Of a stretch of DNA of 38,472 nt, positions 8,179 through 15,667 are shown piece by piece. Source of the DNA: an uncultured Lactobacillus sp. Its GTDB lineage: Bacteria; Bacillota; Bacilli; Lactobacillales; Lactobacillaceae. The number at the start of each line of letters is the position of its first letter. Within the stretch, counting starts at the first letter, position 1. The translations under genes were made by a program, and so were the position numbers. The DNA is taken from assembly GCA_945873395.1 (NCBI GenBank), contig CAMCCW010000003.1:1-38472 (forward strand). Reading direction: 5' to 3'. Under the pieces are notes generated by a model that saw nothing but the letters and a program-made list of their open reading frames with translations, made no database searches and had not been told where the DNA came from.

Positions 8179-9897
8179 CTAGTTGTTCATCAGAACATCA
8201 AGCAGTTCTTGAGCGGATTCCTTGAGGGCATCCTTGGACTTATCGTTGCCCAGGTGAGTGTAAATTTCACCGACGTAAACGCCGTCGTTAAAGAGGTTGT
8301 TGAAGACCTTGTCAATAATTGGCTGGGTCTTCTCTTGCTCTTGAACGGGGCCGAATGGGTTGGCAAAGAAGGTGGAACTCATACCGACCTCATCAGTAGT
8401 ACCTAAGGCCTTCCGCTTACCAGCGATGAAGACCTTCTTAGCATCTTCTTCAGTGTCGAAGCGGTGAATTCCAACTTCATCACTGTAGTTGTTAGCGTAG
8501 AGCCACATGTCAACAGGATGGTGTTCGACAACGTGCTCGTAGGTGTCAGCTGGGATGATAACCCGGGCGTTTTGCCGTTCAGGATTGAGGTAGACACCAC
8601 GGTCCATGTTGTTAAAGGCGACCGCACTAGATAGATCATCGAGCCGGACGAAGGCACCAGTTTCGGTCCCTTGGGCGTAGAGCTTGCCGTCGTCACCGAT
8701 GGTAAAGCTTCCCATGTCATCGAAGATCGTTTCCATGTCGACAATCTTGTCATCGGCGATTTCCTGTAATGCTTCAATTGATTCGGACTTCCCGGCACCG
8801 GAGTCACCGAAGAAGACGACATTCTTTTCCTTACCATTAGTGAAGCGGATCTTCAGCATGGAGCCGTGAATTGGCAGACGGCCGTTGTTGATCTGGTGCA
8901 GGTTGTGCAGGGTCAGGCACATCTTCTTCATGTAACCGAAGTAAGTGGTCTTGTCTGTGTATGGTACTTCACCGACCCAGATCTTGTTCTTCTTGTCGAG
9001 GTAGTAGTGAGAAACCATGCCTTCAGTCTTCTTCAAACCGAAGAGAAGGATCAGGTCAGGCTTTTGACCTTCAACCTCGTCTGGGGATGCCAGTTCAAAC
9101 AGGTTAGAAAGAGCAATCCCGTTGACCAGATAGTCAACATTGAAGTAGATGTAGGCGAGACTCTCACCAATCTTAGCAGGGTAGCAGTACCACTGACCCT
9201 TTTGACCGTGGAAACGCTTGATTGGGTTTTCTTCAACTGCGGAGAAGACCCCTTCACGCTTGTTACTCTTGGTGTGCATCATCATAGGTGGACGAAGCAT
9301 GACCGTGTTGATAAAGTCAATATCACGGAGTTCTTCGTAGCCCTCTGGAATTGGCCAGTCATGTGGTTGGACCAACATGGAAGCGTTAGTAGCAGCGTTG
9401 ACCTGCCGGTAAGTCCGGTTGGTGAACCCTTGCAGCTTCTCTTCGATTACCCGGTAGAGCTTCCGAACAAGCTCGTTCAGGTGGGTATCGATTGACTTGA
9501 ATTCATTACCGGCGATCTTACTGTTGCTGTAGTTAATAACAGAAACCCGCAGCAAGGAACGGTAGAATGAGTAAAGTGCTTCGATACTTGCTAAAATTTC
9601 TTTTGGATCATAGTTATCGTAAGCACTACCGTCGTTGACTAAGATCTTCTTGAGAACTTCGACGTATTCTTCAGGTGTAGCATTATCAAATGCATCATCA
9701 TCATAGTCTGGATTGCGTGAGCCCAGGTAAAGCTTGACGATATCAAGCAGTTCATCACTGTTGATCAATGAGTAGATATCATTATAATAGGCTTCACTAA
9801 GGTTAAGCGTCGCAACGCCCCGGTCAAGGTTGACATAGAGGGCATTGGTTTGAATCTTTTGACTGTTTTCCGTCATCTGTACCATCAATCCTTTCAT
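8179..9897 (-). CDS. Divergent phosphoenolpyruvate carboxykinase-like P-loop protein
   Basis: 572-aa cytoplasmic protein. The C-terminal half resembles ATP-type PEP carboxykinase: a P-loop GDSGAGKSE (residues 364-372), then VDMETIFDDMGSF in the position of the kinase-2 segment, then RLDDL and QNARVIIPADTYEHV in the position of the adenine-binding segment. The canonical FNFEGGCYAK block is replaced by FTIGDDGKLYAQGTETGAF, so ordinary carboxykinase activity cannot be assumed. The N-terminal 350 residues look family-specific. ATG 9897 has AAGG 5 bp upstream; ATG codons at 9885 and 9876 are alternatives, with AAAGGA in front. The gene is monocistronic, convergent with msrA and divergent from the thioesterase gene. 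It could be a nucleotide-dependent kinase or carboxykinase of unknown substrate. Confidence 0.75.
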   Translation of the reverse strand: MKGLMVQMTENSQKIQTNALYVNLDRGVATLNLSEAYYNDIYSLINSDELLDIVKLYLGSRNPDYDDDAFDNATPEEYVEVLKKILVNDGSAYDNYDPKEILASIEALYSFYRSLLRVSVINYSNSKIAGNEFKSIDTHLNELVRKLYRVIEEKLQGFTNRTYRQVNAATNASMLVQPHDWPIPEGYEELRDIDFINTVMLRPPMMMHTKSNKREGVFSAVEENPIKRFHGQKGQWYCYPAKIGESLAYIYFNVDYLVNGIALSNLFELASPDEVEGQKPDLILLFGLKKTEGMVSHYYLDKKNKIWVGEVPYTDKTTYFGYMKKMCLTLHNLHQINNGRLPIHGSMLKIRFTNGKEKNVVFFGDSGAGKSESIEALQEIADDKIVDMETIFDDMGSFTIGDDGKLYAQGTETGAFVRLDDLSSAVAFNNMDRGVYLNPERQNARVIIPADTYEHVVEHHPVDMWLYANNYSDEVGIHRFDTEEDAKKVFIAGKRKALGTTDEVGMSSTFFANPFGPVQEQEKTQPIIDKVFNNLFNDGVYVGEIYTHLGNDKSKDALKESAQELLDVLMNN

Positions 9898-10046
9898 CTA
9901 TACCTTGTCACCTATTATAGTTTATTTTTAGAGTAAAATGAAAATAAAATTAAAAAATATTAGAATAATTTCTAGTTAATGATGAATTATCGTTCGGCAA
10001 AATTGTGCTAGAATGTTAGTATTACCACAATGTAAGGGGTTAAACT

Positions 10047-10550
10047 ATGGAAATTAAGTGTAATGATACGCTGGCGGTTTCACTCCACCGGGTTTTTAAT
10101 GCAGATTTAAATGAACACGGAACGGTCTTTGGCGGACAGATTTTGAAATTGGTTGATGGCGAGGCCTCGGTAGCAGCGATGCGGGTGACCCGGTCAGTCG
10201 TTGTTACGGCGGCAATGGACCATGTTCAATTTTTGCGGCCCTTCAAGCTTCAGGATTCTATGTGTATGGAAGCTTATGTCACTGGGGTTGGTCGGCGCTC
10301 ACTTGAAGTATTCGTTAAGGTGATTGGGGAACACCTAATGACTGGTGAACGCTTTCTCGGCTTTACCTGTTTTATGACCTACGTGATTCAGGATCCTAAT
10401 AAACAAATTAAATATGACCGGGTTATCCCGCAAACGCCGGAGCAGGAAGCAATGATTGCTGGATACCAGACCCGGCGCCTTCACCGTAAGGAAAATCGTC
10501 AACGGCAGAAGATCATTTTGAATTCTATTAATATAGATAAGCCATGGTAA
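10047..10550 (+). CDS. Acyl-CoA thioesterase, hotdog fold
   Basis: Hydrolyses acyl-CoA to free fatty acid and CoA. The 167-aa protein has a single hotdog domain. The start pattern SLHRVFNADLNEHGTVFGGQILKLVDGEA is characteristic of the YkhA/BACH group, with the catalytic Asp/Glu helix at LVDGEASVAA. The stretch VVTAAMDHVQFLRPF follows. The C-terminal 30 residues are basic (RRLHRKENRQRQK). TAAGGGG lies about 8 bp before the ATG. It is divergent from the PEPCK-like gene across a 150-bp AT-rich gap. Substrate chain length cannot be read from sequence. Confidence 0.9.
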   Translation: MEIKCNDTLAVSLHRVFNADLNEHGTVFGGQILKLVDGEASVAAMRVTRSVVVTAAMDHVQFLRPFKLQDSMCMEAYVTGVGRRSLEVFVKVIGEHLMTGERFLGFTCFMTYVIQDPNKQIKYDRVIPQTPEQEAMIAGYQTRRLHRKENRQRQKIILNSINIDKPW

Positions 10551-10600
10551 AACGTTATATTACAGCGGCTTTACAGATATGACGGAAAATGATAACTCCT

Positions 10601-10633
10601 GGTAACCCGTCCGTAACGACAATCGTGTATAGT
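10601..10633 (+). promoter_or_regulatory. WalR-like direct repeat and -10 element of apf copy 2
   Basis: GGTAAC-N5-CGTAAC (10601-10617) lies exactly 10 bp upstream of TATAGT (10628-10633), the same layout as in front of apf copy 1 (4686-4718). The block GTGTATAGTATAAA around the -10 is identical in the two promoters. The leader to the start codon is about 60 nt. Confidence 0.5.
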
Positions 10634-10700
10634 ATAAAGCATCAAAGCGATCAGCCTTGCTGGTCACAATACTAAAGTACAAAGGATGGATTGATTTTTA

Positions 10701-11321
10701 ATGAAGTTATCTAAGAAAGCCGCCAAGATTACAGCAGCCATTGCCGGTGCCGTTGCACTAGGAACTGTTGCTACTGCAACTACTGCCAACGCCGACTCTA
10801 TTTACACGGTGCAAGCAGGTGACACCCTTTCTGGAATTTCTTACAAATTAGGCCATGATTTAACATTCGTTGATACGCTGGCTTCCAACAACCAAATTGC
10901 TGACAAGAACGTCATCTACGTTGGTCAGAAGTTAGTGATTAAGGACGATGGAGAAGTTGCTCCTGCAACTGCCCAACAAGTAGCAACGCTGCCAGCTGCA
11001 ACTAGTCAAAACACTACGGGTCAAACCCAGACTAGTCAGGCACCGGCTCAACAAACTGCTACTGCTACGACTACCAACTACAACTCTGGCGTATCTGGTA
11101 ACGATGCTGCTGCCAAGGCATGGATCGCCGGTCGCGAATCTGGTGGTAACTACGGTGCTCGGAACGGTCAATACGTTGGTAAGTACCAATTATCCGCATC
11201 TTACCTGAACGGTGACTACTCCGCTGCTAACCAAGAACGGGTCGCTGACCAATACGTTGCTAACCGTTACGGTTCTTGGTCTGCCGCTCAGGCCTTCTGG
11301 CAATCACATGGTTGGTACTAA
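10701..11321 (+). CDS. Apf-type LysM peptidoglycan-binding secreted protein, copy 2
   Basis: Paralogue of the protein at 4812-5564 with the same order: signal peptide (1-31, ending TANA), one LysM domain ([15 protein letters not shown], about 34-80), a low-complexity Q/T/A linker, and the Apf-like C-terminal domain ending [10 protein letters not shown]. It is 206 aa because the linker is about 44 residues shorter. The C-terminal coding DNA is nearly identical to copy 1 (runs of 34 and 47 identical bases separated by one mismatch), suggesting recent duplication or gene conversion. RBS AAAGGATGG lies upstream. It is monocistronic with its own promoter and terminator. The likely role is in the cell wall; any difference from copy 1 is unknown. 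Confidence 0.9.
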   Translation: MKLSKKAAKITAAIAGAVALGTVATATTANADSIYTVQAGDTLSGISYKLGHDLTFVDTLASNNQIADKNVIYVGQKLVIKDDGEVAPATAQQVATLPAATSQNTTGQTQTSQAPAQQTATATTTNYNSGVSGNDAAAKAWIAGRESGGNYGARNGQYVGKYQLSASYLNGDYSAANQERVADQYVANRYGSWSAAQAFWQSHGWY

Positions 11322-11347
11322 AATAATAGTTAAACAGTAATGTTTAT

Positions 11348-11378
11348 GCCGTCTCAGTCAAGTGAGGCGGCTTTTTTG
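11348..11378 (+). terminator. Intrinsic terminator of apf copy 2
   Basis: GCCGTCTCA pairs with TGAGGCGGC (one G-U) around a 6-nt loop, followed by TTTTTTG. Confidence 0.9.
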
Positions 11379-11514
11379 TTGATTATATATGATTAAATTT
11401 TCATATAAAAATAAATATTTAAAATTTTTTTGCTGTGGATAACTAAAAAGACAACATGTAAAACCCTTGGGAGAGTAAGAGTTTAGCAATTGATCAATAT
11501 TGGTTAAATAAAAA

Positions 11515-11541
11515 TTAGCACTCAATGACGATAAGTGCTAA
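11515..11541 (+). promoter_or_regulatory. CIRCE operator (HrcA binding site)
   Basis: TTAGCACTC-N9-AAGTGCTAA is one mismatch from the CIRCE consensus TTAGCACTC-N9-GAGTGCTAA. It lies about 80 bp upstream of the hsp20 start codon. HrcA repression relieved by heat is the established behaviour of this element. The rest of 11379-11622 is AT-rich with no gene. Confidence 0.9.
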
Positions 11542-11622
11542 TTAACTATTGTATTTTCAATTGGGAGGATTAAGATAATAAGTGTAATCAAGATCAAGGT
11601 AATCAGAAAGGAAGAATCAATT

Positions 11623-12054
11623 ATGGCTAATGAAATTCAACGTCGTGGTAACTTATTTGATAACTTGATGAACATGCGTGATTGGATGAATGATGATTTC
11701 TTCTCTGACTTAACACCAGCAGCTGATCACATGAAGACTGATGTCGCTGAAGACGATAAGGCTTACCAAGTTAAGATTGATATGCCAGGCTTTGACAAGA
11801 AGGATATCCACATCAACTATGCTAACAACATTCTGTCTGTCACTGGTCACCGGGACACCTTCTCCGATGAGAGTGATAAGAAGGGTAACATTTTGCACAG
11901 TGAACGGCGTTACGGTCAGATGAGTCGTCAATACCGTCTCCCAGATGTTGATCGTTCTAAGGTTTCTGCCCACTATGAGAACGGGGTATTGACTCTTGAA
12001 TTGCCAAAGATGCAGGCTAGTGACGAAAACGATAGCCGGATTGACATCGACTAA
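11623..12054 (+). CDS. Small heat-shock protein, Hsp20/alpha-crystallin family
   Basis: ATP-independent chaperone that holds unfolding proteins as large oligomers. Of 143 aa, residues about 38-130 form the alpha-crystallin domain, with KTDVAEDDKAYQVKIDMPGF at its start and the closing strand pair YENGVLTLELPK (the conserved GVL motif). The N-terminal arm (NLFDNLMNMRDWMNDDFF) is typical of lactobacillus Hsp18-type proteins. AAAGGAAG precedes the ATG with 8-9 bp spacing. The CIRCE operator upstream indicates HrcA control. The gene is monocistronic and ended by a strong terminator. Confidence 0.96.
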   Translation: MANEIQRRGNLFDNLMNMRDWMNDDFFSDLTPAADHMKTDVAEDDKAYQVKIDMPGFDKKDIHINYANNILSVTGHRDTFSDESDKKGNILHSERRYGQMSRQYRLPDVDRSKVSAHYENGVLTLELPKMQASDENDSRIDID

Positions 12055-12081
12055 TTTCCAAATCCACATCCATAAATACCC

Positions 12082-12117
12082 AAAAGGGGTTGTCCAATTG
12101 CTGGACAACCCCTTTTT
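12082..12117 (+). terminator. Strong intrinsic terminator of hsp20
   Basis: AAAAGGGGTTGTCCA and TGGACAACCCCTTTT form a perfect 15-bp stem around ATTGC, with T residues after it. Confidence 0.95.
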
Positions 12118-12123
12118 ATGATA

Positions 12124-12155
12124 AAGAAGGTACCGTCGATTGGCGATACCTTCTT
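12124..12155 (-). terminator. Terminator hairpin downstream of the HdeD-like gene
   Basis: AAGAAGGTA and TACCTTCTT flank an imperfect inner stem. On the minus strand it follows the HdeD-like stop codon. Confidence 0.65.
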
Positions 12156-12165
12156 TTGCAATTAG

Positions 12166-12690
12166 TTAGAATGCTTGAATAACGTGCATGATCCCGAAGA
12201 CCATCAACATTGCTGATACCAGCCAGACAATTGTCATGGCAGAGAGCATCGGACTGAAGAGAAGGATGATCCCTAAGATAATGCTGATAACCCCAAGGAT
12301 AACCAGCCAGGTGGCGTAACCACGGTGGAAGGCCTTAAACAGACCGGCTGCCTTGATTTCCATGATGGAATCGATGATGAACCAGATGGCGAACAGGATG
12401 GCTATGTAGAGAGCACCAAAGTTTGGGTAGACCAAGACAATGATCCCTAGAATGATATCTAAAATAGCTGCAAAGATGATCCATCCTGAGCTTTCGCCGA
12501 GGGTCCGGTTAACAAACTGCCGGAACCACAGCTCATAGATTCCCCGCAAAATGAAGGCAATCCCCACTAGAATTGTTAAAAAGTGCAACGTCTTATCTGG
12601 GTGCATGAATGATGCCAATCCTGCCAGGATGAACAGGATCCCGACAATCAGACTGAACCAGTCAAATCCCCGCTTTTGTTCAGTAAACAT
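12166..12690 (-). CDS. HdeD family (DUF308) membrane protein
   Basis: 174-aa integral membrane protein with about six hydrophobic segments arranged as three pairs, starting WFSLIVGILFILAGLASF and ending MTIVWLVSAMLMVFGIMHVI. The repeated pattern of short helices with GI/ILG motifs is that of HdeD/DUF308 proteins. In enterobacteria HdeD helps acid resistance at high cell density; a similar role here is only inference. AAAGGAG lies 8-9 bp before the ATG. It is convergent with hsp20, and both genes have hairpins in the gap. Confidence 0.85.
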   Translation of the reverse strand: MFTEQKRGFDWFSLIVGILFILAGLASFMHPDKTLHFLTILVGIAFILRGIYELWFRQFVNRTLGESSGWIIFAAILDIILGIIVLVYPNFGALYIAILFAIWFIIDSIMEIKAAGLFKAFHRGYATWLVILGVISIILGIILLFSPMLSAMTIVWLVSAMLMVFGIMHVIQAF

Positions 12691-12772
12691 GACAAAAACT
12701 CCTTTCTAGTAAAGTATTTGTTATCATCATAGTTCAATTGAACAGGTGAAACAATAACCTTTATAATCAAAA

Positions 12773-12808
12773 AGCCCAGTAGCGGGATAGTCGTCGCGCT
12801 ACTGGGTA
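12773..12808 (-). terminator. Terminator of the 55-aa gene
   Basis: On the minus strand CCCAGTAGCG pairs with CGCTACTGGG, followed by CTTTTTG. It lies just past the stop codon of the small gene at 12814-12981. Confidence 0.85.
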
Positions 12809-12813
12809 TTTGA

Positions 12814-12981
12814 TCAGGGGTTTTCCTTGATGCCGTGAGGGAAGTCCTTGTTGATTTCCCGCAGGATTGGCAGAAGATAATTAACATATTGATGATAGGC
12901 ATCGATTGGCTTTAGGTTACCGTCGTTAGCCTTCATCAGGGCGATTGCAATATCGTGTGCCCGCTGTTCGTTTGAAATCAT
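12814..12981 (-). CDS. Small hypothetical protein, 55 aa (absent from ORF track)
   Basis: This gene is below the track's size cutoff but well supported. GAGGTGATGAG precedes ATG 12981, and the reading frame MISNEQRAHDIAIALMKAND...FPHGIKENP runs to TGA at 12814, with a strong terminator immediately after. The protein is helical-looking and soluble, with no membrane segment or known motif. Its neighbours on the same strand are VanZ-like (upstream) and HdeD-like (downstream). I do not recognise the family and assign no function. Confidence 0.75.
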   Translation of the reverse strand: MISNEQRAHDIAIALMKANDGNLKPIDAYHQYVNYLLPILREINKDFPHGIKENP

Positions 12982-13013
12982 TCTCATCACCTCAAATACT
13001 TAGTGTAACAAAT

Positions 13014-13550
13014 CTAGTGCTGAATGATCATAAATCGTCGCAAAAATTTTTGCCAGCCATTTTGATATAGGATCAGCATCAGTGAAAAGCCAATTACTGC
13101 TCCCAAGGTGTTGGTAATTAGGTCGTCGATGTCGGCGAGGCGTTGCAGGTTGAGAAAGTAATCCCAGATGAATTGGTTGCATTCGATGAAGAGGCTGAAG
13201 CAAAAACCATATAGGATGGCACGCTCAAAGGCCGTCCGGTAGTTGAAGAGGAAGATGTAGACTCCTAAAGGAAAGGTCATCACGATGTTTAGGAGAAATT
13301 CAATACTGAATCCTTGGAAGGGGATGGCGTTGTAAGGAATGCCATGGAAGTGGAAGAGGATCTTTTGGGCCGACGGAACATCGACATGGGCGGGGGTCAG
13401 GCATAGCCACATCACTGCAGTAATATAAATGAGAAATGAGATCGTAGTGAGCCGCTCGCCCCAACTGGAATAGCGTTGCCAGCTTCGGGTATGGAAAAAT
13501 ATCAACAGTATAAAGCAAAAGTAGACAATAAAAGGAAGATAAGCACGCAA
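13014..13550 (-). CDS. VanZ-like membrane protein
   Basis: 178-aa membrane protein with about four to five hydrophobic segments. The VanZ-like signature is seen in NAIPFQGFSIEFLLNIVMTFPLGVYI and in ADIDDLITNTLGAVIGF. VanZ from enterococci gives low-level teicoplanin resistance; chromosomal relatives are of unknown role. The track ORF extends upstream to 13781 with a non-VanZ sequence overlapping the permease gene, so that start is rejected. A TTG at 13550 preceded by TTAGGAG on the minus strand fits, and no ATG is available. It is divergent from the amino-acid permease gene. Confidence 0.75.
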   Translation of the reverse strand: MRAYLPFIVYFCFILLIFFHTRSWQRYSSWGERLTTISFLIYITAVMWLCLTPAHVDVPSAQKILFHFHGIPYNAIPFQGFSIEFLLNIVMTFPLGVYIFLFNYRTAFERAILYGFCFSLFIECNQFIWDYFLNLQRLADIDDLITNTLGAVIGFSLMLILYQNGWQKFLRRFMIIQH

Positions 13551-13671
13551 AAGAAAAATGCTCCTAACTGAAAAAAGTGTTATACAATATAGTTTCGATA
13601 GTTCGTTATTATATCTCAAGGTGGGCCAAATTTGTAGCCAGCGGCCCACTTTAATATTGGAGGAATTAAAA

Positions 13672-15033
13672 ATGGAAAAGAAGCAGCAGATGAATCGGCG
13701 TCTTAAAAGCCGACACATCGAGCTGATGGCCCTCGGGGGAACGATCGGGACTGGTCTGTTCCTGGGGTCAGGAAAAGCCATTCGGGAGGCCGGACCGGCG
13801 ATCCTGTTGGCCTACCTAATCACCGGGATTATCTGTTTTGGTATCATGCGAGCGTTAGGTGAGCTTCTGCTATCAAATCTGCACTACCGGTCATTCATGG
13901 AGGCCATTCGGGATTACCTGGGTCCCCGGGTGAGTTTTGTGGCCGGATGGGCTTATTGGGCTTGTTGGTTAGCACTGGCCATGGCCGAAATCACGGCGGT
14001 GGGGTTGTACATCCAAATCTGGTTGCCCCATGTTCCTCAGTGGATTCCCGGTGTAATTACGCTGGTTATCTTCCTATGTCTGAACCTGATCACCGTGAAT
14101 GTGTTCGGGGAGATTGAGTTCTGGTTTGCCTTGATCAAGATTCTGGCGATTGTCATTCTGGTGGTGGTTGGAATCCTGATGATGGTCCTTCATTTTAAGA
14201 CGGCCGATGGCTATGTAGCCTCGCCGCTGAACCTGGTCCGTTACAATGGTTTCTTTGCGACGGGGCTGGGCGGATTTGCCCGCTCCTTCCAGATGGTCGT
14301 TTTTGCCTTTGTCGGTATTGAAATGGTGGGTGTCACCGCGGCGGAGGCCGAGAATCCGCGGAAAGTGATTCCACGAGCAATTAATGGAATCCCTATTCGA
14401 ATCTTGCTCTTCTACATTGGTGCCTTAGCAGTGATCATGTGCATCTATCCGTGGGACCACTTGTCGCCAAACAACAGTCCCTTTGTCCTGGTTTTCCGGG
14501 ATGCGGGACTGCGTGGGGCAGCTAGCATTGTCAACTTCGTGGTCATCACGGCGGCGGCCTCGGCTTGCAACAGCTCGATTTATACAACGGGACGGATGTT
14601 GGCCGAGTTGACTTCCAATGCTCACCGACCAGCCATTCAACGGATTAGTCACCTATCCAAGCGGGCGGTACCAGCCCGAGCCGTTGTGATTTCGTCACTG
14701 GTCATCGGGCTAGCTGCAATCCTGAACCTGGTGATGCCCGGTGAGGTCTTCACCTTTATCTCCAGCATTGCCACCACCAGCTTCCTCTTTATCTGGGCGG
14801 CCATTATCTTCGCCCACCTGCGCTACATTCGTCTTCATCCGGATGAACGGACATTCAAGATGCCGGGGGCGCCGGTGACGGACTACCTGGTCCTAGCATT
14901 CTTAGCCTTTGTCATGGTGGTCCTATGTCTGGAGCGCCAAACGCTCGAAGCCCTAATCTTGACCCTAGTCTGGTTTGCGATCCTCAGTGTTGCTTCGCTG
15001 AGCCAGCCGAAATATAATCCCACAAATAAGTAA
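13672..15033 (+). CDS. Amino acid permease, APC superfamily (AAT type)
   Basis: 453-aa transporter with about 12 membrane segments. The N-terminus RRLKSRHIELMALGGTIGTG is the classic first cytoplasmic/TM1 region of the AAT family, and the stretch SFVAGWAYWACWLALAMAEI follows. Proton-coupled uptake of an amino acid is the family role; the substrate cannot be read here. The track start at 13558 is rejected because TGGAGGAATT lies 7-8 bp before ATG 13672. It is monocistronic and shares a bidirectional terminator with the convergent perR gene. Confidence 0.92.
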   Translation: MEKKQQMNRRLKSRHIELMALGGTIGTGLFLGSGKAIREAGPAILLAYLITGIICFGIMRALGELLLSNLHYRSFMEAIRDYLGPRVSFVAGWAYWACWLALAMAEITAVGLYIQIWLPHVPQWIPGVITLVIFLCLNLITVNVFGEIEFWFALIKILAIVILVVVGILMMVLHFKTADGYVASPLNLVRYNGFFATGLGGFARSFQMVVFAFVGIEMVGVTAAEAENPRKVIPRAINGIPIRILLFYIGALAVIMCIYPWDHLSPNNSPFVLVFRDAGLRGAASIVNFVVITAAASACNSSIYTTGRMLAELTSNAHRPAIQRISHLSKRAVPARAVVISSLVIGLAAILNLVMPGEVFTFISSIATTSFLFIWAAIIFAHLRYIRLHPDERTFKMPGAPVTDYLVLAFLAFVMVVLCLERQTLEALILTLVWFAILSVASLSQPKYNPTNK

Positions 15034-15040
15034 ACTAAAT

Positions 15041-15080
15041 AACGGTCCAGCATTTTGCAATTGAAGTGCTGGACCGTTTT
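15041..15080. terminator. Bidirectional terminator between permease and perR
   Basis: AACGGTCCAGCA and TGCTGGACCGTT form a 12-bp stem with A/T tracts on both sides. Confidence 0.85.
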
Positions 15081-15084
15081 GAAT

Positions 15085-15543
15085 TTAATGGTTATGTAAA
15101 TGTAGCTTGCGTTGACAATCAGGACAGATCCCGTGGACCTCGATGTGGCAGCCTGTGACCAGGTAACCTGTCTTCTCCCGTGACATCGCCTGCAGTTCCT
15201 TCGTAATTTCTGAAAAATGTTCATCAAAGACATCGGAAATTTTGCCACAATTATCACAGACGACGTGGTAATGGGGGTGCCCAAAGTAATCGTAGTGGGT
15301 ACTGCCGTCGCCGTTCTTTAGCTCGATAACGAGGTTGTAATCAACGAATAGCTTCAGGGTATTGTAGACGGTTGCCATGCTGATGTTATCAACGTTGTCC
15401 TTGAGGTCGTCATAGATCATCTCCACGCTGGGGTGGGTATGGTGGTTGATCAGGTATTCTAAGATCAGTTTCCGTTGGGGGGTGAGCCGAACCTTGTTAG
15501 CACGTAGAATCGAAATGGCGTGATCAAATTCAGCCTCTGCCAT
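15085..15543 (-). CDS. perR: Fur-family regulator, PerR-like peroxide sensor
   Basis: 152-aa Fur-family metalloregulator. The N-terminal winged helix (LTPQRKLILEYL...SMATVYNTLKLF) binds DNA. The regulatory site matches PerR: histidine in HPSVEMIYDDL, aspartate in THYDYFG, HYH, and aspartate in CGKISD (the residue that separates PerR from Fur in Bacillus). Two CxxC pairs (CDNC, CPDC) form the structural zinc site. The start chosen is ATG 15543 (MAEAEFDH), 8 bp after AAAGGAG; the upstream ATG at 15549 is too close. A promoter with an overlapping PerR-box-like sequence lies at 15584-15611, suggesting autoregulation. Fur itself cannot be fully excluded. Confidence 0.88.
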   Translation of the reverse strand: MAEAEFDHAISILRANKVRLTPQRKLILEYLINHHTHPSVEMIYDDLKDNVDNISMATVYNTLKLFVDYNLVIELKNGDGSTHYDYFGHPHYHVVCDNCGKISDVFDEHFSEITKELQAMSREKTGYLVTGCHIEVHGICPDCQRKLHLHNH

Positions 15544-15583
15544 GAACATCTCTCCTTTCTTACAACAGTTATAAATTAACAAT

Positions 15584-15611
15584 ATTATATCATTTACAAT
15601 CGTGAAAGCAA
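15584..15611 (-). promoter_or_regulatory. perR promoter with candidate PerR box
   Basis: On the minus strand TTGCTT, a 16-bp spacer and TATAAT form a promoter. The sequence TTATATCATTTACAA (15585-15599, plus strand) matches 10 of 14 defined positions of the PerR box TTATAATNATTATAA and overlaps the -10 element. Confidence 0.45.
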
Positions 15612-15667
15612 AATATATAATGTTCGTTGGCTAGTTAATAATTGTTCTAAAGAAGGATGATAAGAAA

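Noticed and set aside
8866-9495. 209-aa plus-strand ORF inside the PEPCK-like gene
   Set aside because: Shadow of the opposite-strand gene; composition follows the antisense codons and there is no RBS or family match.
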